From a virus: a stretch of 46,910 nt of DNA. Below are positions 1 through 9,516 of this stretch, piece after piece. Each line of letters opens with the position of its first letter. The stretch's first letter is position 1. The DNA lies in the IMG/VR virus record IMGVR_UViG_3300002144_000453, positions 1 through 46,910 of that record. The stretch is one strand, 5' to 3'. The notes under the pieces are model-generated. The model saw only the letters and a program-made list of their open reading frames with translations. It ran no database searches and was not told where the DNA came from. The position numbers were made by a program, and so were the translations under genes.

Positions 1-261
1 GCCGAAAATTACTATTGCGAGCTTGCAAAATGCTTAGGAATGTTGTATACTATGTATCTAACCGAGCATGTTATTGAGCCTATAATTAGTTGCTACATTG
101 ACCAAGAGACTAGAGGAGAACTATATATCTTAGAAATAAATGAGAAATATATTCTTAATATAATCGACGGCGAAGTAGTAAATAGACAAAACATACCAAA
201 AAAATATAAATTAAAATTCATGCTGGATGCAGATCAATTAGGCATTCATCAATACAAATAG
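1..261 (+). CDS. Hypothetical protein, 5' end outside the window
   Basis: The reading frame is open from base 1 to a TAG stop at 259-261, so this is at least an 86-residue C-terminal fragment. An internal ATG at 40 could be read as a start, but it has no clear Shine-Dalgarno sequence and the frame continues upstream, so a truncated gene is the better reading. No domain is recognised. It lies 19 bases upstream of nrdA and may be in the same operon. Confidence 0.5.
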   Translation, partial: AENYYCELAKCLGMLYTMYLTEHVIEPIISCYIDQETRGELYILEINEKYILNIIDGEVVNRQNIPKKYKLKFMLDADQLGIHQYK

Positions 262-280
262 ACACAATCAAGGAGCATCA

Positions 281-2599
281 ATGACCAGTGGCATTCAAGT
301 TACTAAGAGGGACGGAGGGAAAGAACCTCTAGATATCGATAAACTACACAAAGTAGTATTTTGGGCTACCCAGGGGATTAACGGAGTTAGCCCGAGTGAA
401 GTAGAAATTAAAAGTCACATTAGCTTTTACAATGGGATTAGCACCAGTGAAATCCAAGAAACTCTTATTAAGAGCGCTGCCGATTTAATCACTGATGAAA
501 CACCAAACTACCAATGGGTAGCCGGACGACTATTGTCGTATCACATTAACAAGCAGGTTTATGGCGGGTTCACACCATGGCCGTTATACGACATTGTAAA
601 ACGTAACGTAGAAATTGGTTACTACACACAAGACTTGCTTGACAATTACACTAAAGAAGAATTTGATCGCTTAAACACGGTGTTGAGTCATCGTAAAGAT
701 GAAGACTTCACCTATGTTGCTATGGAACAATGGCGCGGCAAGTACTTGGCACAGAACCGAGTAACTGGTGAAATCTTCGAAACTCCGCAAGTTGCATACA
801 TGTTGATTGCCGCAACCCTGTTTATGAGTTATCCTAAAGAAACACGACTAAAGTGGGTTATTGATTATTATAATAGCATTAGCAACTTCGATATTAGTCT
901 GCCGACGCCAGTTATGGCAGGAGTACGCACACCACAAAAACAGTTTAGCTCATGTGTGTTAATCGAAGCAGGTGATAGCCTTGACAGTATCAATGCTACT
1001 ACTAGTTCAATTGTAAAATATGTTAGTCAGAAAGCAGGCATCGGAATCGGCGCAGGTCGCATTCGTGCGTTGGGCTCACCAATTCGTAATGGTGACGCTT
1101 ACCATACTGGTGTAGTTCCGTTCTTTAAGATGTTCCAGGCAGCAACACGCAGTTGTAGTCAGGGCGGCGTGCGCAACGGTGCAGCCACATTGTACTACCC
1201 AGTTTGGCACCTAGAAGTTGAAGACCTCTTAGTATTAAAGAATAACAAAGGTACTGAGGATAACAGAGTACGCCAGATGGATTACGGGGTCCAGTTCAAC
1301 AAATTAATGTACGAAAGACTAATTCAAGGCGGCAATATTACTCTGTTTTCGCCCCATGACGTTCCAGAAATGTACGAGGCGTTCTATAGTAACCAAGACC
1401 GCTTTAAAGAGCTGTACGAAATTGCTGAACGCAGTACAAAATTGCGTAAGAAAACTATTCGTGCCAGCGATCTCTTTGGCGCATTCATGGAAGAGCGTAA
1501 GAACACTGGGCGTATCTACTTGCAGAACGTAGACCACGCTAATACACACAGCCCTTTTAAAGAAGAAATTGCTCCTATTAAAATGAGCAACTTGTGTGGC
1601 GAGATTGACTTACCGACTGTTCCGCTTGATGATATCAATGACGAAATAGGACGTATTGCATTGTGTACTCTGTCCGCAATTAACTGGGGTAATGTTAAAG
1701 ACCCAGCGGATTTTGAAAAAATGTGTACACTAGCAGTCCGTGGTCTTGACGCATTACTAAGTTACCAAAATTACCCAATTCGCGCCGCGCAGTTGGCAAC
1801 AGAGGAATTCCGTCCGCTAGGCGTTGGCATTATTAACTTTGCATACTTTTTGGCTCGCCGCGGCCTGACATATTCGAGTCCAGAATCGCTAGCAATAGTA
1901 GACGAGTTTACGGAAGCGTGGAGTTACTATTTACTAAAAGCCAGTGCTGATCTTGCGGTTGAGCAAGGACCTTGCTTACGTTGGAAAGATCTAAAGAGTG
2001 CTGACGGACGCTTGCCAATTGACACGTACAAGCGAGATGTTGACGAACTAGTTCCGCATACAGAGCGTATGCCATGGGCAGAACTTCGTGAGCAAATTAA
2101 ACAGCATGGTCAAAGAAACGCTACTCTAATGGCTATTATGCCTGCAGAGACATCGGCACAGATTTCGAATGCTACAAACGGAATCGAACCCCCACGTGCA
2201 TTGGTTAGTGTAAAACAAAGTAAGCATGGTGCCTTGCGACAAGTAGTGCCGGGATACTGGAAGTTAAAAAACAAGTACGAGCTACTATGGGATCAAAAGA
2301 GCCCAGAAGGATATCTAAAGCTATGCGCAGTTCTTCAAAAGTATATCGACCAGGGCATGAGTGTTAATACATCATATAACCCGCAATACTTCGAAGATGA
2401 AAAGATTCCAATGAGTGTAATGCTACAGCATTTGTTGATGTGCTTTAAGTATGGCACAAAACAGTTGTACTACTTTAACACATACGATAGCCAAGGCGAA
2501 ATTGACGTCAATGCTATGATGACAGCCTCCGGCATGTCAGAGTCTGAACAACTGCAAGAGCTACCGGGCCAAGACGACTGCGATAGTTGCGTAATTTAA
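281..2599 (+). CDS. nrdA: Ribonucleoside-diphosphate reductase class Ia, alpha subunit
   Basis: Catalytic subunit of aerobic ribonucleotide reductase, which makes dNDPs for phage DNA synthesis. The protein has 772 residues with an N-terminal ATP-cone-like region (about 5-95). The catalytic residues fall at the same numbers as in the E. coli enzyme by my count: Cys225 in SSCVLIE, and Asn437, Cys439 and Glu441 in NLCGE. The radical-transfer tyrosine pair is in QLYYFNT, and the C-terminal redox pair is CDSC (Cys767/Cys770). No intein or intron is visible. ATG is preceded by AAGGAG at 270-275. nrdB and a glutaredoxin follow, giving a complete reduction module, as in many T4-type phages. Confidence 0.97.
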   Translation: MTSGIQVTKRDGGKEPLDIDKLHKVVFWATQGINGVSPSEVEIKSHISFYNGISTSEIQETLIKSAADLITDETPNYQWVAGRLLSYHINKQVYGGFTPWPLYDIVKRNVEIGYYTQDLLDNYTKEEFDRLNTVLSHRKDEDFTYVAMEQWRGKYLAQNRVTGEIFETPQVAYMLIAATLFMSYPKETRLKWVIDYYNSISNFDISLPTPVMAGVRTPQKQFSSCVLIEAGDSLDSINATTSSIVKYVSQKAGIGIGAGRIRALGSPIRNGDAYHTGVVPFFKMFQAATRSCSQGGVRNGAATLYYPVWHLEVEDLLVLKNNKGTEDNRVRQMDYGVQFNKLMYERLIQGGNITLFSPHDVPEMYEAFYSNQDRFKELYEIAERSTKLRKKTIRASDLFGAFMEERKNTGRIYLQNVDHANTHSPFKEEIAPIKMSNLCGEIDLPTVPLDDINDEIGRIALCTLSAINWGNVKDPADFEKMCTLAVRGLDALLSYQNYPIRAAQLATEEFRPLGVGIINFAYFLARRGLTYSSPESLAIVDEFTEAWSYYLLKASADLAVEQGPCLRWKDLKSADGRLPIDTYKRDVDELVPHTERMPWAELREQIKQHGQRNATLMAIMPAETSAQISNATNGIEPPRALVSVKQSKHGALRQVVPGYWKLKNKYELLWDQKSPEGYLKLCAVLQKYIDQGMSVNTSYNPQYFEDEKIPMSVMLQHLLMCFKYGTKQLYYFNTYDSQGEIDVNAMMTASGMSESEQLQELPGQDDCDSCVI

Positions 2600-2613
2600 C
2601 AAAGAGAAATATA

Positions 2614-3762
2614 ATGTCAGTTTTTAACACTAAAAAAGTCGATCACACTAAGTCCCTTGCTTTCCTAGACAAGTCTGGAGGCAATGGTATACAGCGTTAC
2701 GATCACCTAAAATATCATCAATTTGAAAAGCTAACCGATAAACAACTTGGCTTCTTTTGGAGACCCGAAGAAGTTGATATTTTGCGTGACTCAAGCGACT
2801 TTAAGGAGTTAACTGACCACGAAAAGCATATTTTTACAAGTAACCTAAAACGCCAAATCCTATTAGACTCGGTGCAAGGTCGTAGCCCAAACTTGGCATT
2901 ATTGCCTATTGCTACAATACCGGAACTAGAAACGTTCATTGAGACGTGGGCGTTTAATGAAACTATTCACAGTCGTAGTTATACCCATATTATACGTAAC
3001 ATCTATCCTAACCCAAGCGAAGTGTTCGACTCAATGATGGACAGTAAAGAGATCGTAGCGTGCTCGACCGATATTAGTAAGTATTACGATGATCTAATCG
3101 AGCAGTCTGGCTATTATAAAATGCTAGGTGAAGGCACTCATCAAATTAAAAGTGTTGTTCGCGGTAAGGAAACAGTTAAGGAAGTTAATGTAAATCTTTA
3201 CGAGTTAAAGAAGAAATTGTGGCTTGCAATTACAAGTATTAACGCTCTTGAAGGTCTACGCTTTTATGTGTCGTTTGCATGTAGTTGGGCATTTGCTGAA
3301 CTTAAGAAAATGGAAGGTAACGCCAAGATTATCAAATTGATTTGCCGAGACGAAAATATCCATCTTGGTGCTACACAAACTTTGTTAAAGTTATTGCCAC
3401 AGGACGATAAAGACTACGCTAAAATTAGAGAAGAGCTACGCGAAGAATGCACGGCAATTTACATCGAAGCGGCACGCCAAGAGAAAGAATGGGCAGAGTA
3501 TTTGTTTAAAGATGGATCAATGATTGGGCTTAATACTCAGTTACTGAATCAGTACGTCGATTGGTTGTTGTGCAAGCGCATGACGGCAGTTGGTCTTGAG
3601 TGCGGTCTTAAACCCGGATCAAATCCATTGCCATGGACACAGAAGTGGATTGCTGGCGCTGAAGTACAAGTTGCCCCGCAAGAAACTGAAATTAGTTCGT
3701 ATGTGATTGGCGGCACCAAACAAGATGTTAAAGAAGATACTTTTAAAGGGTTTAGTTTATAA
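2614..3762 (+). CDS. nrdB: Ribonucleoside-diphosphate reductase class Ia, beta subunit
   Basis: Radical-generating di-iron subunit that partners NrdA. I chose ATG 2614 (MSVFNT, preceded by AAAGAGA) rather than the in-frame ATG at 2587, which would overlap nrdA and add nine residues not typical of the family; this gives 382 residues. Visible family features are FFWRPEEVD near the N-terminus, an iron-ligand region LDSVQGR, the E/H and tyrosyl-radical region ETIHSRSYTHI, and a second ligand cluster CRDENIHLG. The radical tyrosine is present, so this is class Ia-like. It sits 14 bases after nrdA. Confidence 0.96.
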   Translation: MSVFNTKKVDHTKSLAFLDKSGGNGIQRYDHLKYHQFEKLTDKQLGFFWRPEEVDILRDSSDFKELTDHEKHIFTSNLKRQILLDSVQGRSPNLALLPIATIPELETFIETWAFNETIHSRSYTHIIRNIYPNPSEVFDSMMDSKEIVACSTDISKYYDDLIEQSGYYKMLGEGTHQIKSVVRGKETVKEVNVNLYELKKKLWLAITSINALEGLRFYVSFACSWAFAELKKMEGNAKIIKLICRDENIHLGATQTLLKLLPQDDKDYAKIREELREECTAIYIEAARQEKEWAEYLFKDGSMIGLNTQLLNQYVDWLLCKRMTAVGLECGLKPGSNPLPWTQKWIAGAEVQVAPQETEISSYVIGGTKQDVKEDTFKGFSL

Positions 3763-3792
3763 CTAAGTAATGCATGTAAAGGAAACATTATT

Positions 3793-4041
3793 ATGCTAAC
3801 AATATATTCAAAACCACAATGTTCATTCTGCGATCAAGCAAAAGCATACTTGCAACAGCAAGCAGTTGAGTTTACCGCAATCGACGTTACTCAGGATGCA
3901 GAGGCGATGTCTTTTATTAAATCCGAAGGACATCGTACAGTGCCGCAAATTTACAAAGATGGTACACTATTTGTGCATGGCGGCTTTCATGGATTAATTC
4001 AACTTGGTCGTAACGGCCTAATGGAAAAGCTAGGAAACTAA
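3793..4041 (+). CDS. Glutaredoxin
   Basis: An 82-residue glutaredoxin-fold protein, the expected thiol donor for NrdA. The active site CSFC is at residues 10-13. The cis-proline region is TVPQIY, followed by the glycine pair of the glutathione site (HGGFHG). The length is normal for a phage or bacterial glutaredoxin. The start ATG follows AAAGGAAAC. It lies directly behind nrdB, so NrdA, NrdB and their reductant are encoded together. Confidence 0.95.
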   Translation: MLTIYSKPQCSFCDQAKAYLQQQAVEFTAIDVTQDAEAMSFIKSEGHRTVPQIYKDGTLFVHGGFHGLIQLGRNGLMEKLGN

Positions 4042-4047
4042 TCAAAC

Positions 4048-4347
4048 ATGTTATTAACAAAAACTAATATCAATAATGGTGATATTTGCTCTTTCAAACT
4101 TGTAAATGGTGACGAAATTGTTGCCACGGTTAAATCGTACGAAGGTGATACTTACCTAGTAGACAGACCCTATGCCGCAATGGTTACACAACAGGGTTTG
4201 GCTTTAGTACCGTTGTTATTAACTGGTACTGAAACTGCTCAAGTAAATTTAGATTCACGCCATATTATGATGGTATTTGCAACCGGTAAAGAAATTGCAG
4301 ATCACTATGTTCAGCAAACCACTGGCATCACTTTAGCAAAAGCATGA
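4048..4347 (+). CDS. Sm-like small protein
   Basis: A 99-residue protein with an Sm/LSm-like N-terminal strand pattern (KLVNGDEIVATV, then a hydrophobic repeat), of a type I recall in marine T4-like phages upstream of tail genes. It has no catalytic motif and its role is unknown. It follows the glutaredoxin by six bases and overlaps the PAAR gene by an ATGA junction at 4344, suggesting coupled translation. The Sm-like assignment rests on pattern only. Confidence 0.55.
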   Translation: MLLTKTNINNGDICSFKLVNGDEIVATVKSYEGDTYLVDRPYAAMVTQQGLALVPLLLTGTETAQVNLDSRHIMMVFATGKEIADHYVQQTTGITLAKA

Positions 4348-4634
4348 CAGCAGTTCACAGACATGGCGACTCTCGTACCTGTGGTGCAACCACAGTGGTA
4401 AGCGGACAAGGGACGGTGTTTGTGGACGGACAGCTAGCAAGTGTTGATGGCGATCCAAACAGCCATGGTGGCGGCGCATTAGTTGCTAGTACTAATCAAG
4501 TTTTTATTAATGGCAAGATGGTAGTCGAAGTAGGTGATAGCGCAGGCGCGGACTCGCTTTGTCCAGTAGTAGGCGGGGCACATTGCGGTCCCGGTAGTGC
4601 ATCTGGTAGTCCAACAGTATTTGTTGGATCTTAA
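4344..4634 (+). CDS. PAAR-domain tail-tip protein
   Basis: A 96-residue PAAR-motif protein, equivalent in type to T4 gp5.4, which sharpens the central baseplate spike. The repeated glycine-rich strands (HRHGD, VFVDGQ, VFINGK, HCGPGSASGSPTVFVGS) and the His and Cys residues suited to a metal site are typical. The start overlaps the stop of the upstream gene (ATGA). The large putative virion protein follows, supporting a baseplate locus. Confidence 0.88.
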   Translation: MTAVHRHGDSRTCGATTVVSGQGTVFVDGQLASVDGDPNSHGGGALVASTNQVFINGKMVVEVGDSAGADSLCPVVGGAHCGPGSASGSPTVFVGS

Positions 4635-4655
4635 TAACCCTTTATATTCTAGGTG

Positions 4656-4663
4656 AATAAATA
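4656..4663 (+). promoter_or_regulatory. Putative phage late promoter, possibly leaderless start
   Basis: The box AATAAATA resembles the T4 late element TATAAATA. Exactly five bases (GTAGT) separate it from the ATG at 4669. In T4 the box covers about -13 to -6, which would put +1 on the A of the start codon. The same TAAATA-N5-ATG arrangement occurs at 7199(-) and 16765(-). Confidence 0.45.
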
Positions 4664-4668
4664 GTAGT

Positions 4669-6549
4669 ATGAGTATTACACCTACGGTTTTAATTGCTGG
4701 ATCTGGATTGTTAAACAATCAGGCATTAGACATCAATCCTGGATATAGATCTGACATTACTAGTGTCGCTGATGCATCTGACACGAACATCTTTCATGCA
4801 TTACACAAGTTTTCTCAGTTGTGGCCTAGTATAGCAAGTAACTACCAAGCTTCGATTACAAACTTAATCAAAAATCACCCGGTACTATTACATGGAACCG
4901 ACACTGGTTTAAGCAGTGACTTGTCGGTGTTTAGTATGCTAGGTAATGTGCGTTCAGCACAGCTTAATTTTAGTCCTTCTTCAATACCTAACTTTAGTCG
5001 CCGTGTAAATTATATGTTGCAACAGTTTGCACCATTGGTTCATACCGCAGAAGCAAGTTATGCCGGTATACACTACTTTAAAGATATGTCGTGGGACGAC
5101 ATATCGTTAGATGCTAAGACTCACGAAGACCTAGCTAACAACGGAATCTTGCGTGTTTTGCTAACTGGCAACGACGATCAGATTGATAATATTAAACTAA
5201 TAAGACAGCAACTGCGTCCCGGCGAAACACTTAATGATATAGCTGGACGACGACTTGCGTTGTTAAGTAAAGCATTGCGCAATCTTGGTACGTTATTTGA
5301 TCCTGCAGATTTAGCAAATATGGGCAAAGCTCAGACGCTAATTGAGAACATGTATTCCCTCGGACTTAGTAGATTAGGCGATCTTAATCAGCTAGTGTTA
5401 GAGTTAGAAGTATCAGACTTGTCGTTGGTACGTGATATGTACCTTAAAGAGTTATTAGCAAAAATTACTGGCAAAGCTGTCTCTGAAATTATTGAGCGCA
5501 CTGGAGTTAAGTTACCTAACCCAACAAGCGTAAAAACGCTCGCAGATTTACTAGATCCTAAAAATTTATTTACTGCTGATGTTATCAATGAATTACCTGC
5601 AAGTACCCTTGTTGGACTAGCAGGAGCTCTGGACAAAATTGGCGGTCGTTACGAAACGTTAGCAGACGTAGCAAACATGCTAGATACGGTAGAAATCCCA
5701 GACCTAACATTGCTGTCCGATCAACCAACACCATTGCCGCAATCAGACATTGACTTATATTTAACTAAGTTCGGCACAGGTACCGGCTTGCATAATAACC
5801 CAACACTAACAGATTTCTTTTGGTGGTTAACTGGCCAAGGCGAATTTAAACAACTGGTCCACACTTTAGAAAATTTAAGATCTGCATGCATAAGCAGTCC
5901 GAACCAAGTATGGTTTAGGATATCGCAATACGTCCAAAGCCCAGTGGATTGGGAAATTCTCGCTGTTTTTACAATGATGGTTGCTGATCCTAATATTATG
6001 TACTGGGTTGAACAAGCAGACAAAGCATATACAAAACTATTAGCACAATATCAGACAACCGTAGAGTTATATTCGTTGCATACCAGTGGAACATTCATTA
6101 ATTTTGCAACCAGTGGATTAGAAGACGACAGTGATATTTCTCTTTCTGCTACTATCAATAATCTACACACTTACGGAGTTGACCACTCGGGGTTGGGTTT
6201 TCGTGAATTTTTCTTAGGACTAGTAAGTTCTACTCGTTCCGGCGAAGCATTAAAGTCAGCTATACAAGAAGGTAGAGTCCACTATGCACAAACACGCCAA
6301 GGTATCCGCCCAATTGGCGTTGCTGATGTCGACGGACTCAGAAAAGAACGTGCATCAGCAGAGTTAGATCAAGCGATAGTGGATCTAAAATCAATACATG
6401 CAAAGTACGAAGCTATTATAAATCGAACTAATGCAAACGATGACATTAAGCAACATATAATTGATAGCAGAAGAGATGCAATCAATCGTGTTAAGAGCCT
6501 AGGAGTAGTTGCTGGGACGAATACAAATCCTTATCGGGAAATATATTGA
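4669..6549 (+). CDS. Large putative virion/baseplate-associated protein
   Basis: A 626-residue protein starting MSITPTVLIAGSGLLNNQ, with no enzymatic motif that I can see. It is mixed alpha/beta, rich in N, T and L, and ends in a charged, probably helical segment (about 550-610). Its position after the PAAR gene and its size suggest a baseplate or tail-tip structural protein, as in marine T4-like phages; that is inferred from context. A late-promoter-like box lies immediately upstream. Its 3' end overlaps the convergent peptidase gene by 19 bases. Confidence 0.6.
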   Translation: MSITPTVLIAGSGLLNNQALDINPGYRSDITSVADASDTNIFHALHKFSQLWPSIASNYQASITNLIKNHPVLLHGTDTGLSSDLSVFSMLGNVRSAQLNFSPSSIPNFSRRVNYMLQQFAPLVHTAEASYAGIHYFKDMSWDDISLDAKTHEDLANNGILRVLLTGNDDQIDNIKLIRQQLRPGETLNDIAGRRLALLSKALRNLGTLFDPADLANMGKAQTLIENMYSLGLSRLGDLNQLVLELEVSDLSLVRDMYLKELLAKITGKAVSEIIERTGVKLPNPTSVKTLADLLDPKNLFTADVINELPASTLVGLAGALDKIGGRYETLADVANMLDTVEIPDLTLLSDQPTPLPQSDIDLYLTKFGTGTGLHNNPTLTDFFWWLTGQGEFKQLVHTLENLRSACISSPNQVWFRISQYVQSPVDWEILAVFTMMVADPNIMYWVEQADKAYTKLLAQYQTTVELYSLHTSGTFINFATSGLEDDSDISLSATINNLHTYGVDHSGLGFREFFLGLVSSTRSGEALKSAIQEGRVHYAQTRQGIRPIGVADVDGLRKERASAELDQAIVDLKSIHAKYEAIINRTNANDDIKQHIIDSRRDAINRVKSLGVVAGTNTNPYREIY

Positions 6550-7199
6550 TAGATCTTTTTTAACAGACGTTTAAGTATAGGGTGAGTAGCGTCCCAATTA
6601 AACATTGTAAAGTAAGCCATTAAGTTAGGACTTAAGTACTTGCCCATTTCATCTTTGAACTGGGCTGTTTTTTTGGCCATGCGTAATAACTCTAATGCAC
6701 CGTCGACATCAACTTTTCTAACTAATTCATCTGCAATGTTCATTGCATAGGCTTCAATTTCGTCTGGACGACTCATATACTCGTATTCGTCATTACGACG
6801 GTCATATCCTTTATTGCCAGCGACGAAGTTTCGGTTACGATATTGAGTAGCATGCAGTAGTTCGTGCTTTAATGCATCACTTAGTTCGTTAACAAACGTT
6901 GTCGCACCACTTTTAGACCAATTAATAACTTTGTCAGTTGGATTAAAAACTAACACAATTTCAATAGCCGGATCGGCGTCTTCGTCGGCTTCTGGATCGT
7001 AGTATGCATTAATAACCATCTCGCTAGGCTCAACATTAGGGCTAGTGTCTATGCTAATTTCGATATCGTCATCTAACATAGATGCAACAGTATCTCTTAC
7101 AATAGTAGCAATTTTTCGTTTGGATTGCGTACCTACTAACAAGTTTGCAAGTTTGGCAATATTAAATGGTTGAGATAAAGTTATTTCATTGACTAACAT
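6531..7199 (-). CDS. HExxH-motif protein, putative zinc metallopeptidase
   Basis: A 222-residue protein with HELLHATQYRNR, a zincin-type HExxH signature, followed by an acidic region (SRPDEIEAYA) that could supply a third ligand. I place the start at ATG 7199 rather than 7280: the longer version would run into the divergent gene, and the shorter start leaves a compact divergent promoter region with a late-promoter box (7205-7211). No signal peptide remains with this start. The substrate is unknown; processing of virion or host proteins is possible. Proteolytic activity is inferred only from the motif. Confidence 0.6.
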   Translation of the reverse strand: MLVNEITLSQPFNIAKLANLLVGTQSKRKIATIVRDTVASMLDDDIEISIDTSPNVEPSEMVINAYYDPEADEDADPAIEIVLVFNPTDKVINWSKSGATTFVNELSDALKHELLHATQYRNRNFVAGNKGYDRRNDEYEYMSRPDEIEAYAMNIADELVRKVDVDGALELLRMAKKTAQFKDEMGKYLSPNLMAYFTMFNWDATHPILKRLLKKIYQYISR

Positions 7200-7204
7200 G
7201 CTAC

Positions 7205-7211
7205 TATTTAG
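7205..7211 (-). promoter_or_regulatory. Putative late promoter for the HExxH protein
   Basis: CTAAATA on the minus strand, then five bases (GTAGC), then the ATG at 7199. No Shine-Dalgarno is visible, consistent with a leaderless transcript if the box acts like a T4 late promoter. Confidence 0.45.
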
Positions 7212-7238
7212 TATAATAGAAAACAAGAGCAAAAAACC

Positions 7239-7246
7239 GATAAATA
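7239..7246 (+). promoter_or_regulatory. Putative late promoter, rightward
   Basis: GATAAATA lies about 23 bases upstream of the TTG start at 7269. The expected +1 is near 7252, leaving a short leader with AGGAG at 7256-7260. It is divergent from the box at 7205-7211, giving a 69-base bidirectional promoter region. Confidence 0.45.
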
Positions 7247-7268
7247 TTAAACAAACAGGAGCAAGAAT

Positions 7269-7490
7269 TTGAGTACACACGACGATAGCGAAGAAGCTAT
7301 GACCATAGATGATTTCTTAGCAACTGAAGCAGATCCGAGTGATTACATATTTGTAGTCACTAGCGAGGGTAAACTAAAGTGTGTGTTCATTCCGGGAACC
7401 GACGAAAACAACGAAGTTCCTGAATCGGTATTAGAGGTTTTTAATATCTTCGGCATCAATGGTTTCACCGAACCAACTATGCTCCATTAA
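7269..7490 (+). CDS. Small acidic hypothetical protein
   Basis: A 73-residue acidic protein of unknown function. The TTG start at 7269 is supported by AGGAG eight bases upstream; an ATG eleven codons in is the alternative. It precedes the large membrane/coiled-coil protein and probably shares its transcript. Confidence 0.6.
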   Translation: MSTHDDSEEAMTIDDFLATEADPSDYIFVVTSEGKLKCVFIPGTDENNEVPESVLEVFNIFGINGFTEPTMLH

Positions 7491-7506
7491 CGACAGGATA
7501 AGAATC

Positions 7507-9516
7507 ATGCTTTTCGGTTATTTAACACTGGCAACTGCTATTGCAATTAGCGTAATTGCCGCATATTACAGTATCATTGGTCTGACTGCAATTTTTGCTG
7601 CAGCCTTTATACCAGTGGTAGTCATGGGTACCAGTTTAGAAATCGGTAAGGTTGTTACCGCGGTGTGGTTGCACAACAACTGGAACCGTGCCGCATTTTG
7701 GATGAAGACCTATCTAACTAGTGCAACTATAGTCTTAATGATTATTACTAGCATGGGCATTTTTGGTTTCTTATCTAAGGCCCACACAGGTCAAACAGTA
7801 GCAAGCCAGGAAAGTGTTGCCCAAGTGTCCCGCCTTACTGCTGAAATTGAGCGATACACTAGTGTAGTTGCCCGTGCCGAGGAGCAAATTAAAAAACTAG
7901 AAACCAGCGGAACTGGTAATGATGCAAATGTCCAGGCTCAAATTGACAAAGAACAACAACGCATTGACAATGCGTATGCTCGTATACAACCTGCTATTGA
8001 TGAGCAGAATAAAATTATTGGTTCGCAGGCAAAACTATACCAAGATGAACTTGATAGAATTGACGCTGGTTTAAAAACACTACAAGGTTATATCGACAGC
8101 GGTGACACTAAAAAAGCACAGCAAATGATTGGTGCCAGTGCAGACGGTGTATTTGGTAAAAAGACTGCTGAAAAAATTGGCGATTGGCAAACTGCCAAAC
8201 AAGAAGAGCGCAAAGCATTACTAACAAAAATAGAACAAGCAACAAACAATCCGCAAGCCCGCGCCGCTGGCGCAGAGATCAAACGTCTGCGTCTAAGTGC
8301 TGAACGCGAAGTAGCAGAGTCAAACAAATTGATCAATCGTTTGCGTACACAAGTTGGCAAAGCAAGTACTGCTACTAATATCGATGCTCAAGTAGATGAG
8401 CAGAATGCACGTATTAAAAATGCAAACACCGAGATTGAAAAGTTAACACAGGAAAAATACACACTTGAAGGTGAGTACCGTAAACTAGAAGCAGAAGTTG
8501 GCCCAATTAAATATATTGCGGCACTGATCTACGGTGACAACAACACCGACAGTAATACACTAGAAAATGCAGTTCGTTGGGTTATTATTTTGTTAGTTTG
8601 TGTATTTGATCCTCTTGCAATTATCTTAATTCTAGCAGGCGCACAGCAACTATCCTGGGCACGTAAAAATGCAGAGGACAAACGCAACGAAGAAATACTA
8701 GGTCAGGAAGATGAACAGAAAGGTAATGACGATCTCGAAGTGTTTACCAAAGAACCCCCAGAAACAAAAGACGATCCGACTCAGCCAGGATGGATGTATC
8801 AACCGCATACCCTGGATACACATCCTTACTTGTCACAAGGGTTCACTATGCCCGATAATTGGACGCCTACTGGACCTATAGTATCGGCTGCCGCCGGGGT
8901 AATAGTAACTCCTGTTAACACAGCACCCGATGCCAGTGATAATACCAAAGAGGATGATACTAAACCATCTTTTAGTGAAGGCGCCGCAGATTCCGCCAGC
9001 GAAAAGGATCTGCAAACTAAAGTAGACCCTGCACCACATGAGTTTAAGATTAAAGGGTTTGCGTACCCAGACGAAGATACAATTAAAGTAGTTGAACCTG
9101 AAGTAGTTGAACCTGAAGTAGTTGAACCTGAAGTAGTTGAAAATCCTCTTGTTACAGCAGTACGCAACTACAATTTACCAAAGGCTCCACCGGGTAAAAT
9201 ACTACAAACAACTCCGCTGTTCCATGCCGAAGCAGATAACAACACCACTAATAGCGGATTTGGTAGCGTGTTTCCGACGGTTAATGTACAAAAAGGGGAA
9301 ATATTCTTACGTACAGATTACTTGCCAAGTCGCCTGTTTAAATGGAACGGCGATAAATGGATTGAAGTGTCGAAAGAAAATACTTCCCACTATGCATACG
9401 ATGTTAAGTATATAGAGCACATAATTGGGAAACTTAAAAGCGGAGAATATGAACTAGATGACCTTAACGAAACTGAACAAGATCAAATTGAAGCGTACTT
9501 GTTAAAAAATGTATAG
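7507..9516 (+). CDS. Large membrane protein with long coiled coil
   Basis: A 669-residue protein read from ATG 7507, after AGGATAAGAATC; the in-frame ATG at 7459 lies inside the upstream gene. It has three hydrophobic segments in the first 95 residues, then a long charged, Gln/Glu/Lys-rich coiled-coil stretch (about 100-345). A fourth membrane segment (VIILLVCVFDPLAIILILAG) follows, then a Pro/Thr/Asp-rich tail with VVEPE repeats. The C-terminal part (FLRTDYLPSRLFKWNGDKW) resembles a short element I recall in marine phage structural proteins. It could be a virion-associated or host-membrane-remodelling protein; the function is unknown. Confidence 0.6.
   Translation: MLFGYLTLATAIAISVIAAYYSIIGLTAIFAAAFIPVVVMGTSLEIGKVVTAVWLHNNWNRAAFWMKTYLTSATIVLMIITSMGIFGFLSKAHTGQTVASQESVAQVSRLTAEIERYTSVVARAEEQIKKLETSGTGNDANVQAQIDKEQQRIDNAYARIQPAIDEQNKIIGSQAKLYQDELDRIDAGLKTLQGYIDSGDTKKAQQMIGASADGVFGKKTAEKIGDWQTAKQEERKALLTKIEQATNNPQARAAGAEIKRLRLSAEREVAESNKLINRLRTQVGKASTATNIDAQVDEQNARIKNANTEIEKLTQEKYTLEGEYRKLEAEVGPIKYIAALIYGDNNTDSNTLENAVRWVIILLVCVFDPLAIILILAGAQQLSWARKNAEDKRNEEILGQEDEQKGNDDLEVFTKEPPETKDDPTQPGWMYQPHTLDTHPYLSQGFTMPDNWTPTGPIVSAAAGVIVTPVNTAPDASDNTKEDDTKPSFSEGAADSASEKDLQTKVDPAPHEFKIKGFAYPDEDTIKVVEPEVVEPEVVEPEVVENPLVTAVRNYNLPKAPPGKILQTTPLFHAEADNNTTNSGFGSVFPTVNVQKGEIFLRTDYLPSRLFKWNGDKWIEVSKENTSHYAYDVKYIEHIIGKLKSGEYELDDLNETEQDQIEAYLLKNV
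9088..9141 (+). repeat. 15-bp in-frame tandem repeat
   Basis: Three perfect copies of GTAGTTGAACCTGAA at 9088, 9103 and 9118, plus nine bases of a fourth, encode VVEPE repeats in the tail of the membrane protein. Perfect identity suggests recent expansion or slippage. Confidence 0.95.

Noticed and set aside
281-2599. Intein or intron in nrdA
   Set aside because: Catalytic residues fall at the E. coli numbers, leaving no room for an insertion.
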